Source: Rhodovulum euryhalinum
GTDB lineage: Bacteria; Pseudomonadota; Alphaproteobacteria; Rhodobacterales; Rhodobacteraceae
Assembly (NCBI RefSeq): GCF_004342445.1
Contig: NZ_SLWW01000003.1
Location: 269,987-333,986, forward strand
Length of the DNA: 64,000 nt
Direction of reading: 5' to 3'
The position numbers were made by a program, and so were the translations under genes. Positions 26,421-37,419 of this stretch are shown one piece after another; position 1 is the first letter of the stretch, and each line of letters opens with the position of its first letter. Under the pieces are notes generated by a model. It ran no database searches. It was not told the origin of the DNA and worked only from the letters and a program-made list of their open reading frames with translations.

Positions 26421-28304
26421 GTGAGCTTCGTCGTCCAGGGTTATCTGAATGTCAATCCAGACGGCGCCGTCACGGGCGTGCGGATCCTCAAGGAGGACCT
26501 TGAGAAGCTGCGCCTCGCTGGCGTCAATGTCAGCAAGAGCCTGAGCGCGAGCAAGGAACTGCTCGGCGGCATCGGCCAGCGGTCGCATGTCGCGGCGGGC
26601 AGCGTCGCGAACCTCGGCGCGCAGTTCAACGACATCGGCATGATGATGGCGGCGGGGCAGTCGCCGTTGATGCTGGCCATCCAGCAGGGCACCCAGATCA
26701 GCCAGGTGCTGGGCCCGATGGGCGCGCAGGGCGCAGTGGCGGCGCTGGGGGGCGCATTCCGGTCGATGATCAGCCCGGTCAGCCTGGCGACCATCGCCAT
26801 TGTCGCGGGCGTGGCGGCCGTGGGGCAATGGGCCATCGCAGCGGCCAGGGGCGGCGAGGAGGCACGCGACTTCGCGGATAGCCTGGACGACCTCGTCGCC
26901 TCCATGGACGAGTTGAACGCGATCACGAGCGTCTATTCGGCCAGCGGCCTGGTGGAGCTGAAGCAGAAATACGGCGAGGTGACCGACCAGGTGCTCGCCC
27001 TGGTCGAGGCGCAGCGCCAGCAGGCCCTGGCAGAGGCCGACAGCGCGGCCCGCGGGGCCATCGAGGCGCTGGCCGACGAGTTCCGCATCGTTGCGCTTGC
27101 GGCGGGCGAGACCGGCCGCACGGCCGAGCAGTCCTTCACGATCATGGCGAACCGGCTGGGCATCTCGAAGGACAGCGCGCGCGAGCTTGCCGCGGCGTTC
27201 CACGATCTGCGCGCGGCTGGCGACTTTTCCGACCGCTCCGCGGCGATGGCCCGCATTCGGGACGTTCTCAAGGGCAGCGCCGTTGCGGGCTCCGAGCTCT
27301 ACGCCGCCCTTCTGGACGCCGAGAGCACGATGCGCCAGCTCGCCGCGGCCGCCCCGAAGGCCGGGTGGCTGGCGGGCATGATTTCCGAGGCCCGCACGCT
27401 TGCCAGCGAACTGTGGGACGCGGCCAGGGCGCGGGCGGCGGCGATGGCCGAGGCCACCACAGACGCGGCGGGCAACCCGACCGAATTCGGGCCGGGATCG
27501 CGCGCGCGCAGCCGCCCGGAGCGAATGGGGTTCGAAGCATCGGAAGAGGCGATCTATGGCCCGGCCGTCCGGACGCGGCAAGGCGGGGCCGCCGCTGCGC
27601 GCGAGGAACGTGACGCCGTTGCCGACCTGATCCTGTCGCTGCAAGGCGAGGTGGACATTCTCCGCGAGGCGGACCCGGTGCAGCAGGAGCTTATCCGGCT
27701 GCGCGAACACATGGTGGACGCAACCGACGCCGAGCGGGCGAAGATCGAAGATCTCATTCGCGCCAAGGAGCGCGAGATCAACCTTGGCCAGACCCAGAAG
27801 CAGACCTGGCAATCGCTCGGGCAGATCGCGCTGACCGCGCTGAACGACATGGACTCGGCCCTGGACATGCTCTTGCGGTCGCTTCAGGAAGGGGCCTTCC
27901 TGGGCAGCGGGCCGCTGGGCGGTCTCTTCGGCGGTCAGAACGCAAGTGGCCTCGGCGGGCTCTTCGGCATGATCGTCGGCGGGTTCGGCGGCTTCCGCGC
28001 CTCGGGCGGATCGGTGCAGCCGGGCATGTATTACGAGGTGGGCGAGCGCGGGCGCGAACGGTTCTACCCCGGCGTGGCGGGCACCATCGTTCCGACCCCG
28101 GCGATGACGCGCGCGAACACCGGGGGCGCGGCGCAGTTCTCCATCACGGTGAACGTCAACGGCGCGACGGGCGACCGCGACCTGGAAGCGCGCGCCTATG
28201 CGGGCACGTCGCGCGCCATCGAGGCGGCCTTCGCGCAGTACGATGCCGAGCGCCTGCCGCTGCGCATCCGCGAGATCAACGACCAACCCGAGAGGATCGG
28301 ATGA
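26421..28304 (+). CDS. Phage tail tape-measure-like protein
   Basis: 627 residues from GTG 26421. The N-terminal NLGAQFNDIGMMMAAGQSPL segment and later IQQGTQISQVLG are typical of lambda-type tape-measure proteins. Hydrophobic stretches follow around 125-150, then long Ala/Glu/Arg helices, and a Gly-rich tail with FRASGGSVQPGMYYEVGERG that also occurs at tape-measure C-termini. It is short but not obviously truncated. Without other tail genes it cannot build a tail. Confidence 0.85.
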   Translation: MSFVVQGYLNVNPDGAVTGVRILKEDLEKLRLAGVNVSKSLSASKELLGGIGQRSHVAAGSVANLGAQFNDIGMMMAAGQSPLMLAIQQGTQISQVLGPMGAQGAVAALGGAFRSMISPVSLATIAIVAGVAAVGQWAIAAARGGEEARDFADSLDDLVASMDELNAITSVYSASGLVELKQKYGEVTDQVLALVEAQRQQALAEADSAARGAIEALADEFRIVALAAGETGRTAEQSFTIMANRLGISKDSARELAAAFHDLRAAGDFSDRSAAMARIRDVLKGSAVAGSELYAALLDAESTMRQLAAAAPKAGWLAGMISEARTLASELWDAARARAAAMAEATTDAAGNPTEFGPGSRARSRPERMGFEASEEAIYGPAVRTRQGGAAAAREERDAVADLILSLQGEVDILREADPVQQELIRLREHMVDATDAERAKIEDLIRAKEREINLGQTQKQTWQSLGQIALTALNDMDSALDMLLRSLQEGAFLGSGPLGGLFGGQNASGLGGLFGMIVGGFGGFRASGGSVQPGMYYEVGERGRERFYPGVAGTIVPTPAMTRANTGGAAQFSITVNVNGATGDRDLEARAYAGTSRAIEAAFAQYDAERLPLRIREINDQPERIG

Positions 28305-28509
28305 AGCGCTGAAGGATTGAATTGCGCGGGGGTCTCCATCCCTCGCGCATGGCCGCCGGGCACCAGGGCTGGCGGCAACGGGCCGGTTGCCTTTCCCCAG
28401 GGGGCGACCGGCCTACCCCGCCGCGCCAACGGCGGGCATGGGCGGGCCGGTCGCGCTCTCTCGGCCGGTCCGCCCTCCATCCACCCCGCCGCGTGACGGA
28501 GTGAGCGAC
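28305..28509. other. Non-coding gap within the Mu-like element
   Basis: 205 bp of GC-rich DNA after the tape measure. Repeated GGCCGG/CCGGCC segments can fold (e.g. near 28380-28420 and 28440-28475). No gene is seen. It is possibly another deletion scar. Confidence 0.4.
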
Positions 28510-28872
28510 GTGACCGACAGCTATCCGAAACCCCCGGCCCACGCCGCACCCTATGTCGATATCCTCGGCTCCGCTCTGGCCGTGCGGTTCCTGATGGCCT
28601 TCGGCGGGGCTGAACTCTACTGGGCCGAGAACCCGGGCGAGCGCTCGCGCGTGGTGCAGATCGTTGGCGTTGACCTTGCCAGTGCGCTGGCAAGGGCGGA
28701 CCTTCCCCCCCGCGTGCCGCTCGCCAAGCCCTGGCTGGCCGCCTGCCTGGCGCATGAGGGGCTGAGCGTGGCCGAGATCGCCCGCACGCTGCACGCCAGC
28801 GACGTGGCGGTGCGCGGCTGGCTGCGCAAGAACCCTTACCGGCCGTCTCCTGCCATGTGGGGGGACGCATGA
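28510..28872 (+). CDS. HTH protein of the Mu-like element
   Basis: 120 residues from GTG 28510, with GGAG nine bases upstream; GTG 28501 lies too close. The C-terminal LSVAEIARTLHASDVAVRGW plus LRKN is a helix-turn-helix; the N-terminal part (YVDILGSALAVRFLMAFGGA) resembles the fold of Mor-type phage activators, which is only a suggestion. Its stop overlaps the next start (ATGA). In Mu the activator lies left of the morphogenesis genes, so its place at the right end would be unusual. Confidence 0.6.
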   Translation: MTDSYPKPPAHAAPYVDILGSALAVRFLMAFGGAELYWAENPGERSRVVQIVGVDLASALARADLPPRVPLAKPWLAACLAHEGLSVAEIARTLHASDVAVRGWLRKNPYRPSPAMWGDA

Positions 28873-29243
28873 GCCGCGCCCAGTCGCATATCCTGGCGGC
28901 GCGGGCCGCCCTGGCCGAGGCCCGCAAGCTGCTCGACAACGTCTCGGCCGAGCTCGACCGCCTCCAGGTCGCCGTCCGGGCCGAGCTTGCAGAGGGTGTT
29001 CCAACGCCCCTTCAAACGCCCCTCGAAGACCTGCCAGAACCGAGCGAGCACCGCCGCGCCCATCGCACCGGCTTCCCCTCGAAGATCGACACCGACCCCG
29101 AGTTGCGCGCCTTCATCCTGGCCAGAATCGACCGGATGGGCTTCGTCCCCCTGGCGGCCGAAGTCGCCCAAGCCTTCCCGCCCAAGCGCCGCGTCGGCAA
29201 GAGTGGGATCTACGACTGGTGGCGGAAAAACCATCCGAGGTAG
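28869..29243 (+). CDS. Small coiled-coil protein at the right end of the Mu-like element
   Basis: 124 residues. The N-terminal helix (about 1-42) is coiled-coil-like (AALAEARKLLDNVSAELDRL). The C-terminal portion DPELRAFILARIDRMGF then VPLAAEVAQAFPPKRRVGKS ends in a basic tail with IYDWWRKNH, reading like an HTH. Likely DNA-binding, function unknown. Its last two thirds are retained in the remnant copy at 13390-13594, next to the right terminus. Confidence 0.6.
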   Translation: MSRAQSHILAARAALAEARKLLDNVSAELDRLQVAVRAELAEGVPTPLQTPLEDLPEPSEHRRAHRTGFPSKIDTDPELRAFILARIDRMGFVPLAAEVAQAFPPKRRVGKSGIYDWWRKNHPR

Positions 29244-29316
29244 TCCGGACTCTTGGGTCCACTTCCGGTATCAAAACCCCTGTAATCCCCCTGTCAGAAC
29301 CACCTGTAACTACACA

Positions 29317-29321
29317 CCGGC
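29317..29321. repeat. Right target-site duplication of the Mu-like element
   Basis: CCGGC following terminal CA at 29315-29316; pairs with 22596-22600. Confidence 0.75.
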
Positions 29322-29322
29322 C

Positions 29323-29390
29323 GCGTGGGGGCGCTGCCCCCGTCGCCCGTTCCGGGCGACTCCCCCCGGAGTATTTTCGCCAAGAAGAAG
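29323..29390 (+). repeat. Dispersed intergenic repeat, variant copy
   Basis: Opposite orientation to 13264 and 29918. GC part GTGGGGGCGCTGCCCCC then GCCCGTTCCGGGC hairpins, then CTCCCCCCGGAGTATTTTCG and CCAAGAAGAAG at the end (29380-29390). It abuts the right end of the Mu-like element, as the 13264 copy abuts the remnant. Confidence 0.7.
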
Positions 29391-29392
29391 GG

Positions 29393-29839
29393 TCAGGGCG
29401 TTCGGGTCAGGCGGCGTTTCGTCAGGATCGAGAGGGCGAGGGAGGCAAGGATGCAAACGGTGAAGAGGTAGAGGCCCCAGGCGGTCTCGATCCGGGCGAG
29501 ACCAACGCCTTTGGCGATGACGATGTAGAGGGCGACAAGGAAGATGTCGGCCATCGCGAGCTTGCCCATCAGCTGGATCGCGGGCAGCAGGCGCGGGGAG
29601 GCGAGGTTGAAGTGGATGAGCGCAAGGCCGACGGTTTTCAGGTAGGGGGCAACGAGGGCGAAGAAGGTGACGAGGAACGCCAGCGGGATGTCGGTTTCCC
29701 AAAGCGCGACAAGACCGGACAGGACGGAGATTTCGTTGAGGCCGAAGAGAGGCAGGAGGCCCGCGCGCATCAGCGGCGCGGCCCAGGCGACGGGGAAAAG
29801 GATCAGGAGGGTGAGGTTGGCGAGTTTCAGGGCGCTCAT
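29393..29839 (-). CDS. Paraquat-inducible protein A (PqiA) family membrane protein
   Basis: 148 residues from ATG 29839, AAAGG eight bases upstream. Four hydrophobic segments and the family pattern NLTLLILFPVAWAAPLM, KTVGLALIHFN and MGKLAMADIFLVALY mark a single PqiA domain of the inner membrane. PqiA-type proteins work with MCE-domain lipid transport. The adjacent mlaF-mlaE genes fit that theme, although no MCE gene is present here. Confidence 0.82.
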   Translation of the reverse strand: MSALKLANLTLLILFPVAWAAPLMRAGLLPLFGLNEISVLSGLVALWETDIPLAFLVTFFALVAPYLKTVGLALIHFNLASPRLLPAIQLMGKLAMADIFLVALYIVIAKGVGLARIETAWGLYLFTVCILASLALSILTKRRLTRTP

Positions 29840-29917
29840 CTTCGTACCTTTCAGAGCCTCGGTCCGCGCGCCGATATACGTTATGCCGACAGGGCCCCGC
29901 TGTCTCGGTGCCGCGGC

Positions 29918-29969
29918 CTTCTTCTTGGCACAAATACTCCGGGGGTCCGGGGGCAGAGCCCCCGGCGGG
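29918..29969 (-). repeat. Dispersed intergenic repeat, full copy
   Basis: CTTCTTCTTGGCACAAATAC followed by TCCGGGGGTCCGGGGGCAGA and GCCCCCGGCGGG; differs from the 13264 copy at a few positions. It lies in the 215-bp gap between mlaF and the pqiA-like gene, whose remaining DNA shows no gene. Confidence 0.8.
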
Positions 29970-30054
29970 TCGGCTTGGCAAACGCCCAGCCGAAACCAGG
30001 GCACCGAAAGACCCGTGGCCTTGTGTCCGGTGCCCGCCGCACGCCCTTGCTGCC

Positions 30055-30801
30055 TTACCGTACCGCCTCGATCGGCCCCTCGGCGCGGCCGTGGATGAAC
30101 TGTTGCAGGTAGGGATCTGGTGCCGCGTCCATGTTGGCGACCGGTCCCGTCCACTGGATCACCCCGTCATGCAGCATCGCCACGTCGTCGGCTATGGCGC
30201 GGACGGACGTCATGTCGTGGGTGATGGTCATCGCCGTCGCGCCCATTTCCACCACGATCTCGCGGATCAGCTCGTTGATGACGCCGGCCATGATCGGGTC
30301 GAGGCCGGTGGTGGGTTCGTCGAAGAAGATGATCTCGGGCTCGGCGGCGATGGCGCGGGCCAGCCCGACACGCTTCTGCATGCCGCCCGACAGCTCGGCG
30401 GGGTAGAGGTCGGCCACCTCGGGTTTCAGGCCGACGCGGCGCAGTTTCTCGATCGCGATCTCGCGGGCCTCCGCCTTCGGGCGCTTCTGCGCGCCGCGCA
30501 GCAGGCGGAAGGCGACGTTCTGCCAGACGGTGAGTGAATCGAACAGCGCGCCGCCCTGGAACAGCATGCCGAAGCGGGCGAGGAAGGCGTCGCGGTCAAG
30601 CCCGGTTGCGTCCTCGCCCTGGATCAGGATCCGGCCCGCATCGGGTTTCACCAGCCCGAGGATGCATTTCAGCAGCACCGACTTGCCGGTGCCGGACCCG
30701 CCGATGATGACCATGCTTTCGCCCCGGGGCACGCTAAGGTCCACCCCGCGCAGGACGCGGTTCGGGCCGAACGCCTTGTGGATGCCCCGAAGCTCGATCA
30801 T
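30055..30801 (-). CDS. mlaF: MlaF-like phospholipid-transport ATPase
   Basis: 248 residues. Walker A GGSGTGKS at 35-42, signature LSGGMQKRVGLARAI, Walker B IIFFDEPTTGLDP, switch His in THDM. These with the C-terminal DPYLQQFIHGRAEGPI are typical of the Mce/Mla ATPase. It powers lipid trafficking between membranes together with the MlaE permease. The start overlaps the mlaE stop. No mlaD is in the window. Confidence 0.9.
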   Translation of the reverse strand: MIELRGIHKAFGPNRVLRGVDLSVPRGESMVIIGGSGTGKSVLLKCILGLVKPDAGRILIQGEDATGLDRDAFLARFGMLFQGGALFDSLTVWQNVAFRLLRGAQKRPKAEAREIAIEKLRRVGLKPEVADLYPAELSGGMQKRVGLARAIAAEPEIIFFDEPTTGLDPIMAGVINELIREIVVEMGATAMTITHDMTSVRAIADDVAMLHDGVIQWTGPVANMDAAPDPYLQQFIHGRAEGPIEAVR

Positions 30802-31577
30802 GCGGAGAAGAACAGTTCGGTCAGCAGGTAGTTGGCGGCCAGGATCAGGATCGAGGCGGTCACCACGGCCGATTTGGTGGCGCGGCCCACCCCTTGCGCG
30901 CCGCGTTCAGAATTCATCCCGAAATAGCAGCCGACCAGCGCCACGATGAATCCGAAGACCGCGCCCTTGATCAGGCCCGAGGTGATGTCCCAGAGTTCAA
31001 GGTAATCGGCGGTGTTCTTCAGGTAGGCCGCCGCGTTCAGGTCCAGCCGGCCGGTGCCGATCACGTAACCGCCGAAGATGCCGATGGAATCGCCCACCGC
31101 CACCAGCACCGGCACGGCGAAGGTCGCGGCCAGCACGCGGGGCACGGTGAGATAGCGCATCGGATCTGTCGACAGCGTCACCAGCGCGTCAAGCTGCTCG
31201 GTCACTTTCATGGTGCCGATCTCGGCGGCGATCGAACTGGCCACGCGGGCAGCGACCATCAGCCCGCCGAGGACGGGGCCCAGTTCGCGCACCATGCCGA
31301 TGGCGACGATCGAGGGCACCACCTGTTCGGCGTTGAAGCGCGAGCCGCCTTCGTAGATTTGCAGGGCCAGCGCGCCACCGGTGAAGAACGCCGTCAGCCC
31401 GACAACCGGCAGCGAGTTGTAGCCGATGACCCAGAGGGCGTGGACGAATTCGCGGAAATAGAAGGGGGGACGCAGCGCGGCTGAAAGCGTGGCCACAAGG
31501 AACAGGCCGATCCGGCCGAGCGCGGCCAGCCCGCCAAGCGTCGAGCGGCCGATGGCGGCGACCGGTGCGAGGATCAT
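30798..31577 (-). CDS. mlaE: MlaE-like permease
   Basis: 259 residues from ATG 31577, overlapping the alr stop by four bases. Five to six hydrophobic helices and the family segments [40 protein letters not shown] and [14 protein letters not shown] identify the MlaE/YrbE permease. Upstream in-frame extension to 32216 overlaps alr and is rejected. Operon: alr-mlaE-mlaF. Confidence 0.92.
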   Translation of the reverse strand: MILAPVAAIGRSTLGGLAALGRIGLFLVATLSAALRPPFYFREFVHALWVIGYNSLPVVGLTAFFTGGALALQIYEGGSRFNAEQVVPSIVAIGMVRELGPVLGGLMVAARVASSIAAEIGTMKVTEQLDALVTLSTDPMRYLTVPRVLAATFAVPVLVAVGDSIGIFGGYVIGTGRLDLNAAAYLKNTADYLELWDITSGLIKGAVFGFIVALVGCYFGMNSERGAQGVGRATKSAVVTASILILAANYLLTELFFSA

Positions 31578-32626
31578 GGGCCGGTTCCGCCGGTGTAGTG
31601 GCGCGCGTAGCGGGCCCCGAGGCTGGTCAGCACCTCGTAGCCGATGGTCTGGGCGATGTCGGCGACGTCGTCCACGCTCTGGTCCGGGCCGATCAGGTCC
31701 AGCGCGTCGGGCATCCGGGGCAGGCCGGTGATGTCGGCGGTGATCAGGTCCATCGAGACGCGGCCGAGGATCGGGCAGGGGTGCCCGTCGGCCCAGAGTG
31801 TGCCGCGGTTGGTCAGGTAGCGAAGGATGCCGTCGGCATAGCCGCCCGCGACGGTGGCGACCCGGCGGCGGTCCCCGGCGACCCAGGTGCAGCCATAGCC
31901 GACGGCCTCGCCCGGTTCGACCTCGCGGGCCTGGATCACCGGCAGCGACAGCGTCACCACCGGGGCGGCATCGGCAAAGGGCCGCGCGCCGTACAGGCCG
32001 ATGCCGGGCCGGGTCACGTCGAAATGATACTCGGGGCCCAGCAGGATGCCGCCCGTGGCCGACAGCGAGCGCGGCACGCCGCAGCCCTCGGTCATCTCGC
32101 GGAATGTGGCGAGCTGTTTGCCGTTGAAGCCTGTCGTGTCCTCGTCGGCGCAGGCGAGGTGGCTCATCAGCAGGCGGGGCCCCGCGGCCAGCGCGATGTC
32201 GCGGACGGCGGCCCATTCGGCGGGCTCCATCCCCAGCCGGTTCATGCCGGTGTCAAGCTGGATGCCGAACGGGTGGCCCGGCAGCGCCTCGAAGTGGCGG
32301 GTGAGTTGTTCGACCGAGTTCAGCATCGGGATCAGGTCCAGATCGCCGATCATGTCGGTGTCGCCTGCCATGTGCCCGCCGAAGACGCAGATCTCGGGGC
32401 CGCGGCCCAGCGCCTCGCGGATCGCCGCGCCCTCTTCGGCGACGGCGACGAAGAATCGGCGGGCGCCGGCACGGGCCAGCGTGCGGGCGACGTGCGCCGC
32501 GCCCAGGCCATAGCCGTCGGCCTTGACCACGGCGCCGGTTTCAACGCCCGGGCCGCTGGCGCGGTCAAGGGCGGTCCAGTTGCGCGCGAGCGCGTCGAGA
32601 TCGATGGTGAGGGAACCTGTGGCCAT
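31574..32626 (-). CDS. alr: Alanine racemase
   Basis: 350 residues from ATG 32626. PLP lysine Lys35 in [11 protein letters not shown]; the C-terminal half has [13 protein letters not shown] and the catalytic-Tyr region VGYGCTWVA. It interconverts L- and D-alanine for peptidoglycan. First gene of a translationally coupled trio with mlaE and mlaF, a link between cell-wall precursor and outer-membrane lipid genes. Confidence 0.94.
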   Translation of the reverse strand: MATGSLTIDLDALARNWTALDRASGPGVETGAVVKADGYGLGAAHVARTLARAGARRFFVAVAEEGAAIREALGRGPEICVFGGHMAGDTDMIGDLDLIPMLNSVEQLTRHFEALPGHPFGIQLDTGMNRLGMEPAEWAAVRDIALAAGPRLLMSHLACADEDTTGFNGKQLATFREMTEGCGVPRSLSATGGILLGPEYHFDVTRPGIGLYGARPFADAAPVVTLSLPVIQAREVEPGEAVGYGCTWVAGDRRRVATVAGGYADGILRYLTNRGTLWADGHPCPILGRVSMDLITADITGLPRMPDALDLIGPDQSVDDVADIAQTIGYEVLTSLGARYARHYTGGTGP

Positions 32627-32684
32627 GGCCGCTGTTTTCGGCAGGCGTAGGGCTGACGTCAAGGCCGGATTCCGGTCCGGGCGG

Positions 32685-33806
32685 TCAGCGGCGTTCGTAG
32701 CCCGCGCCGGTCCAGGCCCAGGTCTCGCCGGTTTCGAGGACGAGCGCGGGCCAACCGTCCCGGGCCGCCGCCTCGTCAAGGGACAATCCCGTCGAGGAAA
32801 ACAGATCGCCATCGCCAAAGACCGGCCGGGCGCTCTCGCCCGCGATGGTGAAGATCACCCCGCTGCACCCGGTGGGGCCGAAATAGGCGCCGCCGCAGAG
32901 CCGGGTGAGCAGCAGCGCCTGTTCGGGGGCAAGTTCGACCAGCCGGGCGCGCAGCGTGGGCGCCTTGCCCTCGATGGACCGGACCGCCTCGATGATCGGC
33001 CCGACGATCTGTTGGGCCAGTGCCATGGCGGCCTTGTCCTCGGTGCCGGGGGTCACGGGAACCAGGGGGCGGGGTGGTTCGGGGGCGGGCGTGTCCGCCG
33101 CAGGCGCGGCTTCGGGGTCGGGCAGGGGTAGGGGCGGTTCGGGGGCCGCCTCCGGGACGTCTGGCACGTCCGGGAGGACCGCCTGCTCGGTCGCTGCGGG
33201 GGGGCTTGGGTCCAGCGGCGGCCTGTCGGGCAACTCGCCGACCGGCTGGTGGTCGGCCAGGACCGGGTCGGCCAGTGGAACGTCCGGGTCCTGCCGGGCG
33301 AGTGTCGCGCAGCGTCCGTCAAGCATCCGGTTGATCGCCCGCCCCGATCCGCCGAGCGAAAACCCCGCGCCGGTCGTCCGTCCGTCCCCGGGCCGGATCC
33401 AGACCGTCAGCCGCACACCCCGGCGCAGCCGTTCGATAAGCCCCCGGTGCTGGGCCGGGTGATAGGGCAGGGCAAGCCCGCTGCGATTTCCGGGCTCCAC
33501 CACGGCAAAGGTGTAGGCCAGCGGCGCGGTCGCGTCGACCAGCAGCGTCACCCCGGTGGACCGGTCGGCAAGCGGCCAATCGGGGGTTGACACCAGCGCG
33601 AATTCCAGCGGACTGTCCGCCCGGCACCGGATCTGAAAGCACAGCGATCCGCCCGCGCCGGTTGCGCAGGTTTCCGCGCCCTCGATGCCGGCGGTCCCGG
33701 GGATTTCGCGCCACGCCTGTGCGCCCGCGCTACCGGCCAGCGCTGCCGCGGCCAGCATCGCACCCGCGCCCACAAGCGCCGACAGACGGCCCGTGATCCC
33801 TGGCAT
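32685..33806 (-). CDS. Secreted protein with Pro-rich linker, unknown function
   Basis: 373 residues from ATG 33806, GAGGGG nine bases upstream. Signal peptide with likely cut after LAGSAGA. The N-terminal domain (about 30-190) has several Cys and a beta-rich look. A long Pro/Glu/Asp-rich linker (about 200-270) leads to a C-terminal domain with paired Cys ([17 protein letters not shown]). The invasion-associated locus B-like pattern of the N-terminal domain is only suggestive. It lies between dnaB and alr, and no function can be assigned. Confidence 0.65.
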   Translation of the reverse strand: MPGITGRLSALVGAGAMLAAAALAGSAGAQAWREIPGTAGIEGAETCATGAGGSLCFQIRCRADSPLEFALVSTPDWPLADRSTGVTLLVDATAPLAYTFAVVEPGNRSGLALPYHPAQHRGLIERLRRGVRLTVWIRPGDGRTTGAGFSLGGSGRAINRMLDGRCATLARQDPDVPLADPVLADHQPVGELPDRPPLDPSPPAATEQAVLPDVPDVPEAAPEPPLPLPDPEAAPAADTPAPEPPRPLVPVTPGTEDKAAMALAQQIVGPIIEAVRSIEGKAPTLRARLVELAPEQALLLTRLCGGAYFGPTGCSGVIFTIAGESARPVFGDGDLFSSTGLSLDEAAARDGWPALVLETGETWAWTGAGYERR

Positions 33807-33904
33807 GCGTCCGGCCCCTCGCGATTCCACCTCGTTCGAGCCTAGAGCCTGGTCCCGCTGCACCGCAACCGGCGCTTCGCTGTCGCGCCGGATCACAGCC
33901 GGTC

Positions 33905-35404
<1,500 letters not shown>

Positions 35405-35627
35405 CGCCCGCCCCTGGATTTCGGTCCGGCCTGCCTAGCGCAAGCGGCCGCCGCGCGACATGGCAAGAACATGGTGGAGAACGCGGCGCGACACCTGTGC
35501 GTGGCCTGTGGACAACTCGCGTCAATCCCACCTGTTGTGTCTCAAGGTAGTGTAGCCGCAAAATCTGGACCGTGCGAGCGATTCTCTCGGCGAGTTGTCC
35601 CCAACATGTCCACAGCGCCGTCCCCGG
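35405..35627. promoter_or_regulatory. dnaB upstream region with long inverted repeat
   Basis: 223 bp. GGACAACTCG (35510-35519) and CGAGTTGTCC (35591-35600) are perfect inverted copies; the left copy is part of TGTGGACAA and the right is followed by ATGTCCACA (35605-35613), both close to the DnaA box TGTGGATAA/TTATCCACA. It could be a DnaA-responsive promoter for dnaB. No gene seen. Confidence 0.4.
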
Positions 35628-36305
35628 CTATTTTTGCCGCGCCGCCTGCCACTCCCGCGGCGCAGTCAGGAAGGCCTCGACCTCGGCCAGCGTGGCCGCA
35701 TCGAACGCGCCCTGGGCGCGGGCCTCGGCCAGCACATCCCACCAGGTGCACAGGTGATGCAGCCTGACCCCATGGGCGGCCAGCGTCGTCTCGGTCTCGG
35801 GGAAGATGCCGTAGTAGAAGATCACCGCGGTGTGGCCGCAGACCGCCCCGGTCTCGCGGATCGCGTCGACGAAGCTGAGCTTCGAGCCGCCATCGGTGGT
35901 CAGATCCTCGACCAGCAGCACCCGGTCGCCCGCGCCCATCACGCCCTCGATGCGGGCGTTGCGGCCATAGCCCTTGGGCTTTTTCCGGACATAGGTCATC
36001 GGCAGCGCCAGCCGTTCGGCCACCAGCGCTGCAAAGGGGATGCCCGCGGTCTCGCCGCCCGCGACATTGTCGAACGCCTCGAACCCCGCGTCCCGCAGGA
36101 CCGTGACGGTCAGGAAATCCATCAGCGTCGACCGGATGCGCGGGAACGAGATCAGCTTGCGGCAATCGATATAGGTGGGCGAGGGCAGGCCCGAGGCCAG
36201 GGTAAAGGGGGTCTCGGCGTTGAAATGGACCGCGCCCACCTCCAGCAGCATGCGGGCCGTGAGCCGGGCGATCTCGGCCTGGTCGGGGAAAGAGGTGGGG
36301 ATCAT
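35628..36305 (-). CDS. pyrE: Orotate phosphoribosyltransferase
   Basis: 225 residues. PRPP-binding loop [14 protein letters not shown] and the family motif [18 protein letters not shown]. It makes OMP from orotate in pyrimidine synthesis. It lies 73 bp downstream of pyrC on the same strand, a functional pair. Confidence 0.95.
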   Translation of the reverse strand: MIPTSFPDQAEIARLTARMLLEVGAVHFNAETPFTLASGLPSPTYIDCRKLISFPRIRSTLMDFLTVTVLRDAGFEAFDNVAGGETAGIPFAALVAERLALPMTYVRKKPKGYGRNARIEGVMGAGDRVLLVEDLTTDGGSKLSFVDAIRETGAVCGHTAVIFYYGIFPETETTLAAHGVRLHHLCTWWDVLAEARAQGAFDAATLAEVEAFLTAPREWQAARQK

Positions 36306-36378
36306 GGCGCGGACCTCTCGATCGGGCGGCGGGAGGTTTCGAACCGTCCCGGCAAATTGGCTTCAGGATACTCGCGGT

Positions 36379-37419
36379 TTACCGCTCCACCCGCCAGTGC
36401 AGGGGGAAACCGGGGTCGAAGACCGTGACCGGACCGGCGCCCGTCGCGATCTTGGCGGGGTAGGCGACGGCGGCGCCCTTCACCAGCGTGATGGTCCCGG
36501 CGTTCGGGGGCAGGCGGTAGAAGGCCGGGCCGTTGAGCGAGGCAAAGGCCTCCAGCCGGTCCAGCGCGCCTTCGCGGTCGAACACCTCGGCGAGGCAGGA
36601 CAGCGTGTTGGTGGCCGAGAAGATGCCCGCGCAACCGCAGGCGCACTCCTTGGTCGGGTCCGTGTGCGGTGCGCTGTCGGTCCCGAGGAAGAACCGCGCG
36701 TCCCCCGACGTGGCGGCAGCCACCAGGGCGTCGCGGTGGCGCGCGCGCTTGGCCACCGGCAGGCAGTAGTAATGCGGCTTGATGCCCCCCACCAGGATGT
36801 GGTTGCGGGTGATGATCAGGTGATGCGTCGTGATCGTCGCGCCAAGGTCGTTCTCATGCGCCTTGACATAGTCCACCCCGTTGGCCGTGGTCAGGTGTTC
36901 CATCACCACGCGCAGGCCCGGCGTGGTCCGGCGGATCGGGTCCAGCACGCGGTCGATGAACGCCGCCTCTCGGTCGAAGATGTCCACCTCCGGGTCCACC
37001 ACCTCGCCATGCACGCAAAGCGGGCAGCCGATCTCGGCCATCCTTTCCAGCACACCGCGCACCTTGTCGAAATCCGTGACCCCCGAGGCCGAGTTCGTCG
37101 TCGCGCCCGCGGGGTAGAGCTTGACCGCGGTGACAAGGCCGCTGGCATGGGCGGCGGCCACGTCCTCGGGGTCGGTCTCCTCGGTCAGGTAAAGCGTCAT
37201 CAGCGGGGTGAAATCCGCCCCTTCGGGCAGGGCGGCCAGGATGCGGTCGCGATAGGCGGCGGCGTCAAGCGCGGTCACCACGGGCGGGACCAGGTTGGGC
37301 ATGATGATCGCGCGGGCGAAATCGCGCGCGGTCTCGGGCAGGACACCTGCCATCATGGCGCCGTCGCGCAGGTGCAGGTGCCAGTCATCGGGGCGGCGGA
37401 TCGTGAGGCGGTTTGTCAT
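36379..37419 (-). CDS. pyrC: Dihydroorotase (class II type)
   Basis: 346 residues from ATG 37419. Metal ligands in WHLHLRDG (about residues 14-21), the carboxylated-Lys segment [13 protein letters not shown], and later HHLIITRNH and GTDSAPH. It closes N-carbamoyl-aspartate to dihydroorotate. Pairs with pyrE downstream. Confidence 0.95.
   Translation of the reverse strand: MTNRLTIRRPDDWHLHLRDGAMMAGVLPETARDFARAIIMPNLVPPVVTALDAAAYRDRILAALPEGADFTPLMTLYLTEETDPEDVAAAHASGLVTAVKLYPAGATTNSASGVTDFDKVRGVLERMAEIGCPLCVHGEVVDPEVDIFDREAAFIDRVLDPIRRTTPGLRVVMEHLTTANGVDYVKAHENDLGATITTHHLIITRNHILVGGIKPHYYCLPVAKRARHRDALVAAATSGDARFFLGTDSAPHTDPTKECACGCAGIFSATNTLSCLAEVFDREGALDRLEAFASLNGPAFYRLPPNAGTITLVKGAAVAYPAKIATGAGPVTVFDPGFPLHWRVER

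Larger units (their letters stand above)
22601..29316 (+). mobile_element. Compact 6.7-kb Mu-like transposable element
   Basis: Ends are TG (22601) and CA (29316). The left terminus TGAGCGGCGACAGGAGG and the reverse complement of the right terminus TGTGTAGTTACAGGTGG share the pattern ACAGG-N-GGTT, and both are followed by a TGACA block. Flanks carry a CCGGC duplication. Further copies of a GTTTTGACA/GTTTTGATA motif lie inside both ends and are likely transposase-binding sites. Content: repressor, Ner-like gene, MuA, MuB, tape measure and two small genes. Head, portal, tail-sheath, tail-tube and lysis genes are absent, so it is a defective prophage or a phage-derived transposon. Confidence 0.88.

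Noticed and set aside
23950..28286. Long minus-strand open frames (742 and 946 codons) opposite MuA, MuB and tape measure
   Set aside because: Same cause: complement of GC-biased codons. The plus-strand genes carry clear catalytic motifs.
30798..32216. Long N-terminal extension of mlaE
   Set aside because: The extension overlaps alr in another frame; the ATG at 31577 gives the normal MlaE length and couples to the alr stop.
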